Assembly (NCBI RefSeq): GCF_900176465.1 | Contig: NZ_FWXR01000009.1 | Coordinates: 1-64,000 of the forward strand | Direction: 5' to 3' | Source of the DNA: Fulvimarina manganoxydans | GTDB taxonomy: Bacteria; Pseudomonadota; Alphaproteobacteria; Rhizobiales; Rhizobiaceae | DNA length: 64,000 nt | Part shown: positions 44,878 through 54,666 of the stretch, piece by piece | Numbering within the stretch: the first letter of the stretch is position 1 | Layout: each line of letters opens with the position of its first letter | The notes under the pieces: generated by a model | Seen by the model: only the letters and a program-made list of their open reading frames with translations | Told to the model about the DNA's origin: nothing | Databases searched by the model: none | Translations under genes and position numbers: made by a program

Positions 44878-45363
44878 ATGAGTTCATCCGCTCAACAGCC
44901 GAATATATCTGCCGCAGCTTCGCCCCAATCGAGAGCCTTCGTTCCCTCTTTGGTCAATATCATGAAAAGCGGGCGTGCGCTGATTACGCTCCGGCTCGCC
45001 GAAATCGGCCTTCATTCCGGCCAGGATCATCTTCTCGTCGCGCTCGATCCGAACGGGGCGCCACAGCTCGTGTCGCAGCTCGCCGAGGCGACCGGCGTTC
45101 GGGCCTCCACCACCTCCAAGATGCTCGATCGACTGGAGCTGAAAGGCCTCGTCACCCGGCGCAGCGACGGACCCGATCGGCGCCACACCATGGTGAGCCT
45201 GACACCGGAGGGTATCGCCTTGCGCGCCGAGGTCGAGACCCTTTGGGAGAATGTGGAAGCCTACATCATGCGCGGCTGCGCCGACGGCGAAGAGGAGGAT
45301 GTCCGCCACGCCGCCTCGCGGCTGGACGCCCTGATGACGGAGCGTCTTCGCCGGCTTCGCTAA
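44878..45363 (+). CDS. MarR-family transcriptional regulator
   Basis: Winged-helix repressor of 161 aa. An N-terminal dimer helix precedes the wHTH at about residues 65-125: VSQLAEATGVRASTTSKMLDRLELKGLVTRRSDGPDRRHTMVSLTPEG, with the family DxRxxxVxLT wing. No effector pocket can be read. RBS GGGAGGCGAG. It sits 31 bases from the convergent choV end, has no obvious target beside it other than itself, and has a dyad in its own promoter region. Confidence 0.92.
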   Translation: MSSSAQQPNISAAASPQSRAFVPSLVNIMKSGRALITLRLAEIGLHSGQDHLLVALDPNGAPQLVSQLAEATGVRASTTSKMLDRLELKGLVTRRSDGPDRRHTMVSLTPEGIALRAEVETLWENVEAYIMRGCADGEEEDVRHAASRLDALMTERLRRLR

Positions 45364-45394
45364 GAGAGGCCTCTGTCGCTGGCCTCGGCCGCCG

Positions 45395-46429
45395 TCAGGC
45401 CCGGCCCTCGCTCGGAGCGAGCGCGGCGACGACATCGGCTGGCGTGATGCGACCGACGGCGCTACCGTTCTTGTCGACGACGCTGTGAACGACGCCCTTG
45501 CCGAGTTCGCCCATCAGATCGGCCAGATGGTCCTCTAGCCCCACCGTCGGAGAGCCTTCCGGTACGGACCCTTGCGACATGACGTCGGAGGCGCGCAGGA
45601 CGCCGAGCGGATTCATATGGGCCACGAAATCGGCGACATAGGCATCGGCCGGATTGCGGATGATCTCCGGCGGCGTGCCGCATTGGACGATGCGCCCGCC
45701 TTCCATGATCGCGATCCGGTCGCCGAGCTTGAAGGCCTCGTCGAGGTCGTGGCTGACGAAGATGATCGTCCGCTTCAGATTGCGCTGAAGCTCCAGGAGT
45801 TCGTCCTGAAGTCGCGAGCGGATGAGCGGGTCGAGGGCCGAAAAGGGCTCGTCCATCAGAAGGATCGGCGCTTCGGTCGCGAAGGCGCGGGCAAGACCCA
45901 CACGCTGCTGCATGCCGCCGGACAACTCGCCCACCTTGCGGCTCGCCCAATCGGTGAGGCCGACGAGTTCGAGCTGCCTGCGTGCCTTCTCCTCGCGCTC
46001 GCTCTTTCCCATGCCGGCCAGTTCGAGCCCCATGGCGACATTTTCCAGAACGTCGCGCCAGGGCAGAAGGCCGAATTGCTGAAACACCATCGAAACCCGT
46101 GACAGCCGCATTCGGCGCAAGGTTTTGGCATCGGCATTGGTGACGTCGGTCATGCCGGCCCCGTCATTGACGAGAACCTTGCCGCGGCAGACCGGATTGA
46201 GCCCGTTGACGGCGCGCAGAAGCGTCGACTTCCCCGAGCCCGAAAGGCCCATCAGGACGAGGATTTCGCCCTCGCCGACCTCCAGCGAACAATTGTGGAC
46301 GCCGAGCACTTGGCTGGTCTCGGATTGGATTTCCGCCCGGCTCTTGCCCTCGTCCATCATCGGCAGGGCCGTTTCCGGCTTCTCTCCGAAAACGATATTC
46401 ACATTGTCGAAGACGACGGCCTTGTTCAC
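45395..46429 (-). CDS. choV: Choline ABC transporter ATP-binding protein
   Basis: ATPase of the high-affinity choline importer, 344 aa. Walker A GLSGSGKST near residue 61-69, signature ELSGGMQQRVGLARA, Walker B LLMDEPFSALDP, switch histidine in IIFVSHDLDEA. The C-terminal quarter is a CBS-like regulatory part (MGELGKGVVHSVVDKNGSAVGRITPADVVAAL), as in osmoprotectant transporters. Its start overlaps the choW stop by four bases. The N-terminal 40 residues (FGEKPETALPMMDEGKSRAEIQ) are the ChoV/ProV-type lead. Confidence 0.94.
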   Translation of the reverse strand: MNKAVVFDNVNIVFGEKPETALPMMDEGKSRAEIQSETSQVLGVHNCSLEVGEGEILVLMGLSGSGKSTLLRAVNGLNPVCRGKVLVNDGAGMTDVTNADAKTLRRMRLSRVSMVFQQFGLLPWRDVLENVAMGLELAGMGKSEREEKARRQLELVGLTDWASRKVGELSGGMQQRVGLARAFATEAPILLMDEPFSALDPLIRSRLQDELLELQRNLKRTIIFVSHDLDEAFKLGDRIAIMEGGRIVQCGTPPEIIRNPADAYVADFVAHMNPLGVLRASDVMSQGSVPEGSPTVGLEDHLADLMGELGKGVVHSVVDKNGSAVGRITPADVVAALAPSEGRA

Positions 46430-47265
46430 GAGCGGGCCCTCCCGATCCTGAGAACGCGGTCGAGCATGATGGCGACGACCACGATGATGAAGCCGCTTTC
46501 GAAGCCGAGCGCCGTATTGACCTGATTGAGCGCGCGAACGACCGGAACGCCGAGGCCATCAGCGCCGACGAGAGCCGCCACGACGACCATCGAGAGCGAG
46601 AGCATGATCGTCTGGTTAAGTCCGGCCATGATCTGCGGCGTCGCATAGGGCAGCTCGACCTTGACGAGCTTCTGCCATCCGGTGGCGCCGAAGGCCTCCG
46701 CCGCTTCCAGAAGCGAAGTCGGCGTCGAGGAAATGCCGAGATGGGTCAGGCGGATCGGAGCGGGCAGGACGAAGATGACGGTCGCAAGCAGCCCCGGCAC
46801 CATGCCGATACCGAAAAAGACGATCGCCGGAATGAGATAGACGAAGGTGGGCAGGGTCTGCATCAGATCGAGGATCGGCTGCAGCACGGCGTAGAGGCGC
46901 GGGCGGTGAGCGGTGGCAATCCCGATGGGCACGCCGATGGCCATGCAGACGAGACAGGCGGAGATGACGAGTGTCAGACTTTCGGTCGTCTCTTCCCAAT
47001 AGCCCTGATTGAGGATGAACAGGAAGCCGAGCGCGACGAAGAGCGCGACCTTCCAGCTTCTCTGCAGCCAATAGGCGAGCGCGGTCGCCAGGACGACGAT
47101 GATGAGGGGATTGGGTTCCTGAAGCAGCCAGAGCAGCCAGTCGATCAGCCAGCTGCCCACATCGGCGAGGCCATCGAAAAACCAGCCGCCATGGGTCTGC
47201 AGCCAGTCGAATATGTCCTCGGCGGTTCGTCCCACCGGGATCTTGTAGTCTGTCAGGAAGTCCAA
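46426..47265 (-). CDS. choW: Choline ABC transporter permease
   Basis: Inner-membrane permease of the ProW type, 279 aa, about six helices; the EAA-like loop is EAAEAFGATGWQKLVKVELPYATPQIMAGLNQTIML. I place the start at the TTG at 47265 (reading MDFLTDYKIPVG), nine bases after GAGGGG, because that is where ChoW proteins normally begin. An in-frame ATG at 47304 would add 13 unlike residues. It overlaps choV and is separated from choX by an unusually long, palindrome-filled spacer. Confidence 0.92.
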   Translation of the reverse strand: MDFLTDYKIPVGRTAEDIFDWLQTHGGWFFDGLADVGSWLIDWLLWLLQEPNPLIIVVLATALAYWLQRSWKVALFVALGFLFILNQGYWEETTESLTLVISACLVCMAIGVPIGIATAHRPRLYAVLQPILDLMQTLPTFVYLIPAIVFFGIGMVPGLLATVIFVLPAPIRLTHLGISSTPTSLLEAAEAFGATGWQKLVKVELPYATPQIMAGLNQTIMLSLSMVVVAALVGADGLGVPVVRALNQVNTALGFESGFIIVVVAIMLDRVLRIGRARS

Positions 47266-47544
47266 CCCGTCATCCCCTCTCTCACCGCGAAGCCGCGTCC
47301 ACACGCAAAGGGCGGATGCGACGTTCTAGAGCATCCGTCGATCGCGCAAGGATCGCTCGATGGCTCCGATTGCCTCGATATGAGGCCGAGAGGCAGAGCG
47401 GCTGCCCTGCGTCTCCCGGCGCTCCATTCTAGCGGATGGTTGACCGGCTTGGAGTGGAGCGAACCCGAATTTGGGCCGCTTGCTCGGTCCAAGCCCTTGT
47501 AAGCCGCGATCCAAAAAGTCGAACGACTTTTCGGCGTCCGAGCC
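47266..47544. other. Palindrome-rich spacer between choX and choW
   Basis: Several hairpins lie in series: CGGATGC/GCATCCG (47313-47338), TGCCTC/GAGGCA (near 47371-47395), CTTGGA...TCCAAG (47449-47494) and the family-2 repeat (47499-47548). cho genes are usually tightly linked, so this spacer may stabilise the choX message and lower read-through into choW-choV. No gene is supported. Confidence 0.6.
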
Positions 47545-47548
47545 TTAC
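47499..47548. repeat. Dispersed hairpin, family 2, copy B
   Basis: Bounded by GTAAG and CTTAC, with core arms CCAAAAAGTCG and CGACTTTTCGG. Its CTTAC end contains the complement of the choX stop codon (47545-47547), so the repeat forms the end of that gene. 20 of 21 bases of one arm match copy A at 11413-11456. Confidence 0.75.
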
Positions 47549-48483
47549 AGGCCGAGGGATTCCTTGACGGCCGGCAGGCCCGGCTTGCCGTCGACGGTGT
47601 TCACGCCGTCGAGCCAGCCTTCCCACTGGTCAGGATTGGCCTTCAGCCAGGCTTCGGTCGCATCGCCCGCCTCTTCGCCCTCGTCGAGGATCTGGCCCAT
47701 GATCTTGTTCTCCATGTCCAGGGAGAACTTCATGTTGTTCAGAAGCTGACCGACATTCGGGCATTCTTCCACATAGCCCTTGCGGGTGACGGTGTGGACC
47801 TGGCCTTCGCCGCCGAAGAAATCCTCGCCGCCCTTCAGATATTGGATGTCGTAATTGGCGTTCATCGGATGCGGCGCCCAGCCGAGGAAGACGATCGGAT
47901 CCTGGCTCTTATAGGCCCGGCCGACCATAGCGAGCATACCCTGCTCCGAGCTCTCGACCACTTCGAAACCGCCAAGGCCCTCGGCGCCCTTCTCGGCTTC
48001 GTCAACGAGGAAAGTGTTCGCCTCGTTGCCCGGCTCGATGCCGTAGATTTTCGAATCGAGCTGGTCCTTGAACTTCGGAAGATCCTCGTAAGTCTTCAGA
48101 CCCTCGTCATAGAGATACGTCGGAACCGCCAGATTGTACTTGGTGCCGTCGAGATTGACCGCGACGCTCTCGATCTCGCCGGAGTCGAGATAGGGCTGGA
48201 TCGCCGCCTGCTGGGACGGCATCCAATTGCCGAGGAAAATGTCGACGTCGTCGCTCTCCAGCGAGGCGAAGGTGACGGGAACGGAGAGAACCTTCACGTC
48301 CACATCGTAGCCGAGGCCTTCGAGAATGTGGCGGGCGGTCGCCGTCGTCGTCGTGATATCCGTCCAGCCGACATCCGACATGGTCACCGTATTGCAGGCC
48401 GCATCCTGAGCAAAGGCGCCGCTGCCGAGCGCCGTCGACAAAGCGAGCGTCATTCCAAGAAGCTTGATGGTCTTCGCGGTCAT
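47545..48483 (-). CDS. choX: Choline ABC transporter periplasmic binding protein
   Basis: Periplasmic choline-binding protein, 312 aa. Signal peptide ends near SGAFA (residues 1-25). The OpuAC-type fold begins CNTVTMSDVGWTDITTTTATARHIL; aromatic cage segments typical of ChoX include DIFLGNWMPSQQAA, AVPTYLYDEGLKTYEDL, and FLGWAPHPMN. ATG at 48483 gives the proper signal peptide; the frame upstream to 48639 crosses the BetI-type operator and is unsupported. First gene of choXWV, divergent from betI. Confidence 0.95.
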   Translation of the reverse strand: MTAKTIKLLGMTLALSTALGSGAFAQDAACNTVTMSDVGWTDITTTTATARHILEGLGYDVDVKVLSVPVTFASLESDDVDIFLGNWMPSQQAAIQPYLDSGEIESVAVNLDGTKYNLAVPTYLYDEGLKTYEDLPKFKDQLDSKIYGIEPGNEANTFLVDEAEKGAEGLGGFEVVESSEQGMLAMVGRAYKSQDPIVFLGWAPHPMNANYDIQYLKGGEDFFGGEGQVHTVTRKGYVEECPNVGQLLNNMKFSLDMENKIMGQILDEGEEAGDATEAWLKANPDQWEGWLDGVNTVDGKPGLPAVKESLGL

Positions 48484-48544
48484 TGAGTCTGCCTCGTTCT
48501 TGCTGAAGGCGCCGGACAAGACGGATTGCCTCCCCCGACGTTTT

Positions 48545-48560
48545 TTGATTGATCCGTCAA
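48545..48560. promoter_or_regulatory. Candidate BetI operator between choX and betI
   Basis: Dyad TTGATTGATCCGTCAA: arms TTGA/TCAA around a central GATC. It lies 62 bases from choX and 79 bases from betI, in the shared promoter region, and looks like the TTGATTG-type sites bound by BetI in enteric and rhizobial bacteria. Choline would relieve repression of both operons. Confidence 0.6.
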
Positions 48561-48638
48561 TTAAAAGCCATATCATGTCTGATGTAAACAGGGGCAGCCA
48601 TGCTGCACTGCCCGAATTTGATGCAGAATGAGGGTGCA

Positions 48639-49229
48639 ATGCCGAAGATCGGGATGGAGCCGGTCCGAAAGGACGCGCTGATCCGCGCCGCGATCGCAGA
48701 GATCGGCGCGGTCGGTTCGCTCGACGTCACCGTCGGCCGCATCGCCCGTCGCGCCGGGGTTTCGGCCGCCCTCGCCCATCATTATTTCGGCTCGAAGGAC
48801 CGCATTCTCCTCGCCGCCATGCGCCAGATTCTGGAGGAATTCCGCCTGGATGTGTCGCGCCGCTACAAGAGCGCACCGACAGCGCGCGCAAGGCTTGAGG
48901 CGATCCTTTCGGCGAGCTTCGGCCCGGAACAGTTCGACGCGGCGATCGTCTCGGCCTGGCTCGCCTTTTATGTCCAGGCGCAGCGCTCGCCCGAAGCCGG
49001 GCGGCTCCTGCGCGTTTATGCGCGGCGTCTCGACAGCAATCTCGTCCATGCTTTGCGCCGCTTGGTGCCGGAACCTGCGGCCCATTCGATCGCCAATGGC
49101 ACCGCGGCGATGATCGACGGTCTCTATATCCGCGCCGCGCTCGACGGCATGGCGGTCGATCGCCCCACCGCACTCGACCTTGTCGGTCAATATCTCGAAA
49201 TGCGAATCGAAAAGGAAGCGCTCGCTTGA
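48639..49229 (+). CDS. betI: Choline-responsive repressor BetI
   Basis: TetR-family regulator of choline uptake and oxidation, 196 aa. The start MPKIGMEPVRKDALIRAAIAEI is the standard BetI N-terminus, which fixes the ATG at 48639 rather than 48600. The HTH is LDVTVGRIARRAGVSAALAHHYFGSKDRIL (residues about 27-56), and the C-terminal dimer and ligand domain contains AWLAFYVQAQ and TAAMIDGLYIRAAL. It ends in a TTGA overlap with betC. Confidence 0.95.
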   Translation: MPKIGMEPVRKDALIRAAIAEIGAVGSLDVTVGRIARRAGVSAALAHHYFGSKDRILLAAMRQILEEFRLDVSRRYKSAPTARARLEAILSASFGPEQFDAAIVSAWLAFYVQAQRSPEAGRLLRVYARRLDSNLVHALRRLVPEPAAHSIANGTAAMIDGLYIRAALDGMAVDRPTALDLVGQYLEMRIEKEALA

Positions 49230-50743
49230 CCGCCCGCCCCAACATCCTGATCCTGATGGTCGATCAGCTCAACGGCACGCTGTTTCCCGATGGGCCGGCC
49301 GACTTTCTTCATGCGCCCAATCTGAAGAAACTCGCCGCGCGTTCGACCCGCTTCAAGAACAGCTATACGGGCTCTCCGCTCTGCGCGCCGGGCCGGGCGA
49401 GCTTCATGTCGGGCCAGTTGCCGCGCCGCACCCGCGTCTATGACAATGCGGCCGAATTTTCCTCCGATATTCCGACCTATGCCCATCACCTGCGGCGCGC
49501 CGGCTATCAGACGACCCTCTCGGGCAAGATGCATTTCGTCGGCCCCGACCAGCTCCATGGCTTCGAGGAGCGGTTGACGACGGATGTCTATCCGGCCGAT
49601 TTCGGCTGGACGCCCGATTATCGCAAACCCGGCGAGCGGATCGACTGGTGGTATCACAATATGGGCTCGGTGACGGGCGCCGGCATCGGCGAGATCACCA
49701 ACCAGCTCGAATATGACGACGAGGTCGCCTATGAGGCGGTCCGCAAGGTCTATGATCTCGGCCGGCGCGGCGATGCCCGCCCCTGGATGCTGACGGTCTC
49801 CTTCACCCATCCGCACGACCCTTACGTGGCGCGGAAAAAATACTGGGATCTCTACGAGGATTGCGAGCATCTGGAGCCGGTCGTCGGCACGATCCCCTAT
49901 GAGGATCAGGACAAACATTCCAAGCGCATCTTCGACGCCAATGACTGGCGCAATTTCAATATTACGACGAAGCATATCCGCGATTCGCGCCGGGCCTACT
50001 TCGCCAATATCTCCTATCTCGACGACAAGATCGGCGAAATCTTCACCGCGCTCGAAGGCACCGGCCAGGCCGAGGAGACGATCGTCCTCTTCCTCTCCGA
50101 CCATGGCGACATGCTCGGCGAGCGCGGCCTCTGGTTCAAGATGACCTTCTTCGAGGGCTCCGCGCGGGTGCCTTTGATGATCGCGGCGCCGCAGATGAAA
50201 CCGGGGCTCGTGACGACGCCGGTCTCGACCATGGATGTGACGCCCACCCTTGCCGATCTCGCCGGGATCGATCTGTCCGCCGTCGCGCCCTGGACCGATG
50301 GGGAGACTCTTGTTCCGCTGGCCTCCGGCGGCGAGCGCCAACTACCCGTGCGCATCGAATATGCGGCGGAAGGCTCCAACGCGCCTCTCGTCTCGATCCG
50401 CGAGGGCCGCTGGAAATACAATCACTGCGAGCTCGACCCGCCGCAACTCTTCGACATGGAAGCCGACCCGCACGAGCTGACCAATCTCGCAGGCGATCCC
50501 GCCCATGCCGAGACCGCCGCCCATTACGCGGCGAAGGTGCGGGACTTCTGGGACATGGCGGCTTTCGATGCCGAGGTGCGCGAGAGCCAGGCCCGGCGCT
50601 GGGTTGTCTATGAGGCGCTCAGAAACGGCGCCTATTACCCCTGGGACTTCCAGCCTCTGAAGAAGGCCTCCGAGCGTTACATGCGCAATCACATGGACCT
50701 CAACGTCCTAGAAGCCTCCCAGCGCTGGCCGAGGGGAGACTGA
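49226..50743 (+). CDS. betC: Choline sulfatase
   Basis: Hydrolyses choline-O-sulfate to choline and sulfate, feeding glycine betaine synthesis. 505 aa. Alkaline phosphatase-type fold; the formylglycine cysteine is C53 in SPLCAPGRASFMSG, which fits the CxPxR rule. Metal residues lie in ILMVDQLNG and in FLSDHGDMLGERGLWFKMTFFEGSARVPL. The start is TTG at 49226, overlapping the betI stop as TTGA; an ATG start in frame would cut the conserved N-terminus. The C-terminal 100 residues match choline-sulfatase length. Confidence 0.95.
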   Translation: MTARPNILILMVDQLNGTLFPDGPADFLHAPNLKKLAARSTRFKNSYTGSPLCAPGRASFMSGQLPRRTRVYDNAAEFSSDIPTYAHHLRRAGYQTTLSGKMHFVGPDQLHGFEERLTTDVYPADFGWTPDYRKPGERIDWWYHNMGSVTGAGIGEITNQLEYDDEVAYEAVRKVYDLGRRGDARPWMLTVSFTHPHDPYVARKKYWDLYEDCEHLEPVVGTIPYEDQDKHSKRIFDANDWRNFNITTKHIRDSRRAYFANISYLDDKIGEIFTALEGTGQAEETIVLFLSDHGDMLGERGLWFKMTFFEGSARVPLMIAAPQMKPGLVTTPVSTMDVTPTLADLAGIDLSAVAPWTDGETLVPLASGGERQLPVRIEYAAEGSNAPLVSIREGRWKYNHCELDPPQLFDMEADPHELTNLAGDPAHAETAAHYAAKVRDFWDMAAFDAEVRESQARRWVVYEALRNGAYYPWDFQPLKKASERYMRNHMDLNVLEASQRWPRGD

Positions 50744-50745
50744 CC

Positions 50746-51393
50746 ATGCTGACCATTTTTGGACGCGCCGATTCCAACAATGTGCAGGCTGTGATGTGGC
50801 TCGTCGGCGAACTCGGGATCACTCACGAGCGTCGGGATATCGGCCAGCGTTTCGGCGGCAATCGCACGCCGGAGTTTCTGGCCATGAATCCGATGGGCCT
50901 CGTGCCCGTCATCAAGGATGGCGAGGATGCCCCGATCGCGGAGACCGGCGCGATCCTGCGCTATCTCGCCTCGCGCTTCGGCTTTGACGAGACATTCTGG
51001 CCAAGCGCGCCTGCCGCGCGCGCCCAGGTCGATCGCTGGGCCGAATGGGCCAAGGTCGAGGTCGCGGCTGCCTTTCAGGCTCCGATCTTCTATCCGATGG
51101 TGATGGTGAAGCCGGAAAACCGCGATGCGGCCGCCGTCGAAAAAGCCTTGCCCCGTCTTAACGCGCGGCTCGACATCGCCGAAGCGCTTCTGTCGGCCCA
51201 TTCCCATCTTGCGGGCGAGGCCTTCACCCTCGCCGACATCGTCTTCGGCTCGCTTCTCTACCGCTATTTCACGGTGGAGATCGCACGGGCCGACCGCCCT
51301 GCCCTTCAACGCTATTACGAGACCCTTTGCGCCCGCCCCGCTTACCGGGAGCATGTCATGGTCTCCTATGAAGCCCTTCGAGGTATCGCATGA
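50746..51393 (+). CDS. Glutathione S-transferase inside the bet operon
   Basis: GST of 215 aa. N-terminal thioredoxin-like domain [24 protein letters not shown], with Ser10/Asn11 as the probable glutathione-activating residues, cis-Pro in [12 protein letters not shown] and the glutathione-gripping [10 protein letters not shown]. Helical domain with [16 protein letters not shown]. It starts 3 bases after betC and overlaps betB by ATGA, so it is a genuine member of the operon. Its function there is not known. It may protect against aldehyde or oxidant by-products of choline oxidation (inference). Confidence 0.92.
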   Translation: MLTIFGRADSNNVQAVMWLVGELGITHERRDIGQRFGGNRTPEFLAMNPMGLVPVIKDGEDAPIAETGAILRYLASRFGFDETFWPSAPAARAQVDRWAEWAKVEVAAAFQAPIFYPMVMVKPENRDAAAVEKALPRLNARLDIAEALLSAHSHLAGEAFTLADIVFGSLLYRYFTVEIARADRPALQRYYETLCARPAYREHVMVSYEALRGIA

Positions 51394-52853
51394 GAGCACA
51401 ACCGGCCGCGAGCCATTTCATCGATGGCGGCTATTTCGAGGATGAGAGCGGAACGCCCTTCGACAGCGTCTATGCCGCAACTGGCGAGACGATCGCCAGG
51501 CTTCACGCCGCAACGCCCGCCGTCGTCGACCGAGCGATGATCTCCGCCGCCCGCGCACAAGGCGAATGGGCGACATGGACGCCCGCCGCCCGCGCCCGCG
51601 TCCTGCGCAAGGCCGCCGATCTCATGCGCGAGCGCAACGAGGCCTTGTCCAAACTCGAAACCCTCGACACGTCCAAGGCGATCCAAGAGACCCTCGTCGC
51701 CGACGCGGCCTCTGGCGCCGATGCGCTCGAATGGTTCGCTTCGATGGCCGCCGCCCTGTCCGGCGAGAGCGTGCCGCTCGGCGGCGACTTCGCCTATACG
51801 ATCCGCGAGCCGCTCGGGGTCTGCGTCGGGATCGGCGCCTGGAACTATCCGATCCAGATCGCATCCTGGAAGGCCGCGCCCGCGCTCGCCTGCGGCAATG
51901 CCATGGTCTTCAAGCCCTCGGAAGTGACGCCGCTCTCGGCTCTCAAGCTCGCCGAGATTGTCATGGAGGCCGGCGCCCCGGCCGGCCTCTTCAACGTCGT
52001 CCAAGGATTTGGCGAAGTCGGCGCCGCGCTCGCCACCCATCCGACCACGGCCAAGGTCTCGCTGACCGGTTCGGTCGCGACCGGCGGAAAGGTCTATCAG
52101 GCCGCCGCCTCGTCCATGCGTCACGTGACGATGGAGCTCGGCGGCAAGTCGCCCATCGTCGTCTTCGACGATGCGAGCCTCGAAGACGCCATTTCCGGCG
52201 CCATGCTCGGCAACTTCTATTCGACCGGCCAGATCTGCTCGAATGGCACGCGGGTCTTTGTCCAGAAAGGTCTGTACGAACCCTTCCTCGACCGGCTCGC
52301 CGAGCGCACGGCAAAGATCCGGCTCGGCGATCCGCTCGATCCCGACACCCATCTCGGCCCCCTCGTATCCATGGCCCAGCGGGAGAAGGTTCTCTCCTAT
52401 ATCGAGACGGGCAAACAGGAGGGCGCGCGCCTTGTCTGCGGCGGCAACATTCCGACGCTGCAAGGCATGGAGGCCGGCGCCTTCATCGAGCCGACGGTGT
52501 TCGCCGACGTCACCGACGACATGACGATCGCGCGCGAGGAGATTTTCGGCCCGGTCATGTCGGTGCTGCCTTTCGAGACCGAGACGGAAGCGCTTGCCCG
52601 CGCCAACGGCACACCCTTCGGCCTGGCGGCCGGCGTCTTCACCAGCGATCTGACCCGCGCCCACCGGGTCGCGGCCGCGCTTCAAGCCGGTATCTGCTGG
52701 ATCAACACCTACAATCTGACGCCGGTAGAAGCGCCCTTTGGCGGCGTCAAACAGTCCGGCCTCGGCCGCGAGAACGGTCGCGCGGCGATGGAATTCTATT
52801 CGCAGACCAAGACCGTGCATGTGGGCATGGGACGGGTGGAGAGCCCCTATTGA
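51390..52853 (+). CDS. betB: Betaine aldehyde dehydrogenase
   Basis: NAD(P)-dependent oxidation of betaine aldehyde to glycine betaine. 487 aa. Rossmann motif [11 protein letters not shown] near 226-234, general base E249 in [10 protein letters not shown], catalytic cysteine C283 in [13 protein letters not shown], and [26 protein letters not shown]-like segment matches BetB ([16 protein letters not shown]). It overlaps the GST gene by four bases and is followed by betA after 21 bases. Confidence 0.96.
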   Translation: MRAQPAASHFIDGGYFEDESGTPFDSVYAATGETIARLHAATPAVVDRAMISAARAQGEWATWTPAARARVLRKAADLMRERNEALSKLETLDTSKAIQETLVADAASGADALEWFASMAAALSGESVPLGGDFAYTIREPLGVCVGIGAWNYPIQIASWKAAPALACGNAMVFKPSEVTPLSALKLAEIVMEAGAPAGLFNVVQGFGEVGAALATHPTTAKVSLTGSVATGGKVYQAAASSMRHVTMELGGKSPIVVFDDASLEDAISGAMLGNFYSTGQICSNGTRVFVQKGLYEPFLDRLAERTAKIRLGDPLDPDTHLGPLVSMAQREKVLSYIETGKQEGARLVCGGNIPTLQGMEAGAFIEPTVFADVTDDMTIAREEIFGPVMSVLPFETETEALARANGTPFGLAAGVFTSDLTRAHRVAAALQAGICWINTYNLTPVEAPFGGVKQSGLGRENGRAAMEFYSQTKTVHVGMGRVESPY

Positions 52854-52874
52854 TCGCTCTTGGAGACAACACCC

Positions 52875-54539
52875 ATGGCTGAAGCCGATTTCGTCATCGT
52901 CGGGTCCGGCTCGGCCGGCTCGGCGCTCGCCGCTCGCCTGTCGGAAGATGGCAAGCACTCCGTTCTCGTCCTGGAATATGGCGGGACGGATATGGGCCCG
53001 TTCATCCAGATGCCGGCGGCGCTCTCCTATCCGATGAATATGAAGCGCTACGATTGGGGGTTCGCCTCAGAGCCCGAGCCGCATCTGGGCGGGCGTCGCC
53101 TCGCCACGCCGCGCGGCAAGGTCGTCGGCGGCTCGTCCTCGATCAACGGCATGGTCTATGTGCGCGGCCATGCACGCGACTTCGACCATTGGGCCGAGAC
53201 GGGGGCGACGGGCTGGTCCTTTGCCGACGTTCTTCCCTATTTCAAGCGCATGGAGACCTGGCACGACGGCGGTCATGGCGGCGATCCGACCTGGCGCGGC
53301 ACCGACGGGCCGCTCCATGTGACGCGCGGCCCCCGAAAGAACCCGCTCTTTCACGCCTTCGTCGAGGCCGGGCGCCAGGCCGGCTTCGAGACGACGGGCG
53401 ACTATAATGGCGAAAAGCAGGAGGGCTTCGGCCCGATGGAGCAGACGGTCTGGAAGGGCCGTCGCTGGTCGACCGCCAACGCCTATCTGAAACCGGCGCT
53501 CAAGCGGGACAATGTCGATCTCTATCGCTGCCTCGCAAGACGCGTCGTCATCGAGAACGGCCGGGCGGTCGGCGTCGAGGTGGAGCGCGGCGGCAAGACC
53601 GAGATCGTGCGCGCCCGGCGCGAGGTGATCCTCTCCGCCTCCTCGATCAACACGCCGAAAATGCTCATGCTCTCGGGGATCGGCCCGGCCGCCCATCTAG
53701 CCGAGCATGGGATCGAAGTCGTCGCCGACCGCCCCGGTGTCGGCGGCAATCTCCAGGACCATCTGGAGGTCTATATCCAGCAGGCCTCGACCCAGCCGAT
53801 CACCCTTTACAAGCACTGGAACATCTTCGGCAAAGCGCTCGCCGGCGCCGAATGGCTGTTCTTCAAGACCGGGCTCGGCGCCTCCAACCAGTTCGAGAGC
53901 GCGGCCTTCGTGCGCTCGCGCCCCGGCGTCGACTATCCCGACATCCAGTATCACTTCCTGCCGATCGCGGTGCGCTATGACGGCAAGGCGGCGGCGGAGG
54001 GCCATGGTTTCCAGGCCCATGTGGGACCGATGCGCTCGCCCTCGCGCGGACGCATCTCGCTGCGGAGCGCCGATCCGAACGAGCCGCCCAAGATCGTCTT
54101 CAACTATATGTCGACGGAAGAAGACTGGGTCGATTTTCGCCACTGCGTGCGCCTGACCCGAGAGATCCTCGCTCAAAAGGCCTTCGATCCCTTTCGCGGC
54201 AAGGAGATCCAGCCGGGCGCCGACATCCAGTCCGACGACGAGATCGACGGCTTCATCCGGGACCATGCCGAGAGCGCCTATCACCCCTGCGGCACGGCGA
54301 AGATGGGCCGCGCCTCCGACCCGGATGCCGTCGTGGATCCTGGATGCAAGGTCATCGGCGTCGAGGGGCTTCGCGTCGCTGATTCCTCGATCTTCCCACG
54401 CATCACCAACGGCAATCTCAACGCGCCCTCGATCATGGTGGGCGAGAAGGCGGCCGATCACATTCTCGGCCGCCAGCCGCTGGCGCCGGAAAATCTTGAA
54501 CCCTGGATCAACCCGCGCTGGGAGACCTCGGATCGGTAG
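52875..54539 (+). CDS. betA: Choline dehydrogenase
   Basis: FAD flavoprotein of the GMC family that oxidises choline to betaine aldehyde, probably membrane associated and linked to the respiratory chain. 554 aa. Dinucleotide motif [18 protein letters not shown] at the N-terminus, GMC signature 1 in [18 protein letters not shown], signature 2 in [17 protein letters not shown], and the active-site histidine in [12 protein letters not shown] with [19 protein letters not shown] near the end. ATG at 52875 follows GGAG by nine bases; a TTG five codons earlier is possible. Confidence 0.96.
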   Translation: MAEADFVIVGSGSAGSALAARLSEDGKHSVLVLEYGGTDMGPFIQMPAALSYPMNMKRYDWGFASEPEPHLGGRRLATPRGKVVGGSSSINGMVYVRGHARDFDHWAETGATGWSFADVLPYFKRMETWHDGGHGGDPTWRGTDGPLHVTRGPRKNPLFHAFVEAGRQAGFETTGDYNGEKQEGFGPMEQTVWKGRRWSTANAYLKPALKRDNVDLYRCLARRVVIENGRAVGVEVERGGKTEIVRARREVILSASSINTPKMLMLSGIGPAAHLAEHGIEVVADRPGVGGNLQDHLEVYIQQASTQPITLYKHWNIFGKALAGAEWLFFKTGLGASNQFESAAFVRSRPGVDYPDIQYHFLPIAVRYDGKAAAEGHGFQAHVGPMRSPSRGRISLRSADPNEPPKIVFNYMSTEEDWVDFRHCVRLTREILAQKAFDPFRGKEIQPGADIQSDDEIDGFIRDHAESAYHPCGTAKMGRASDPDAVVDPGCKVIGVEGLRVADSSIFPRITNGNLNAPSIMVGEKAADHILGRQPLAPENLEPWINPRWETSDR

Positions 54540-54666
54540 GGCCTAAATGTCACAAAAGAAGCGGGTGCCTTGCGATGCGGCGGCCCGTTCATAGGTGGAG
54601 CGAACAGACGCCCGGCGAAGTGATCTTCCGCCTGGCCTATCCGCAATCCACCGAAAGCCTACACCG

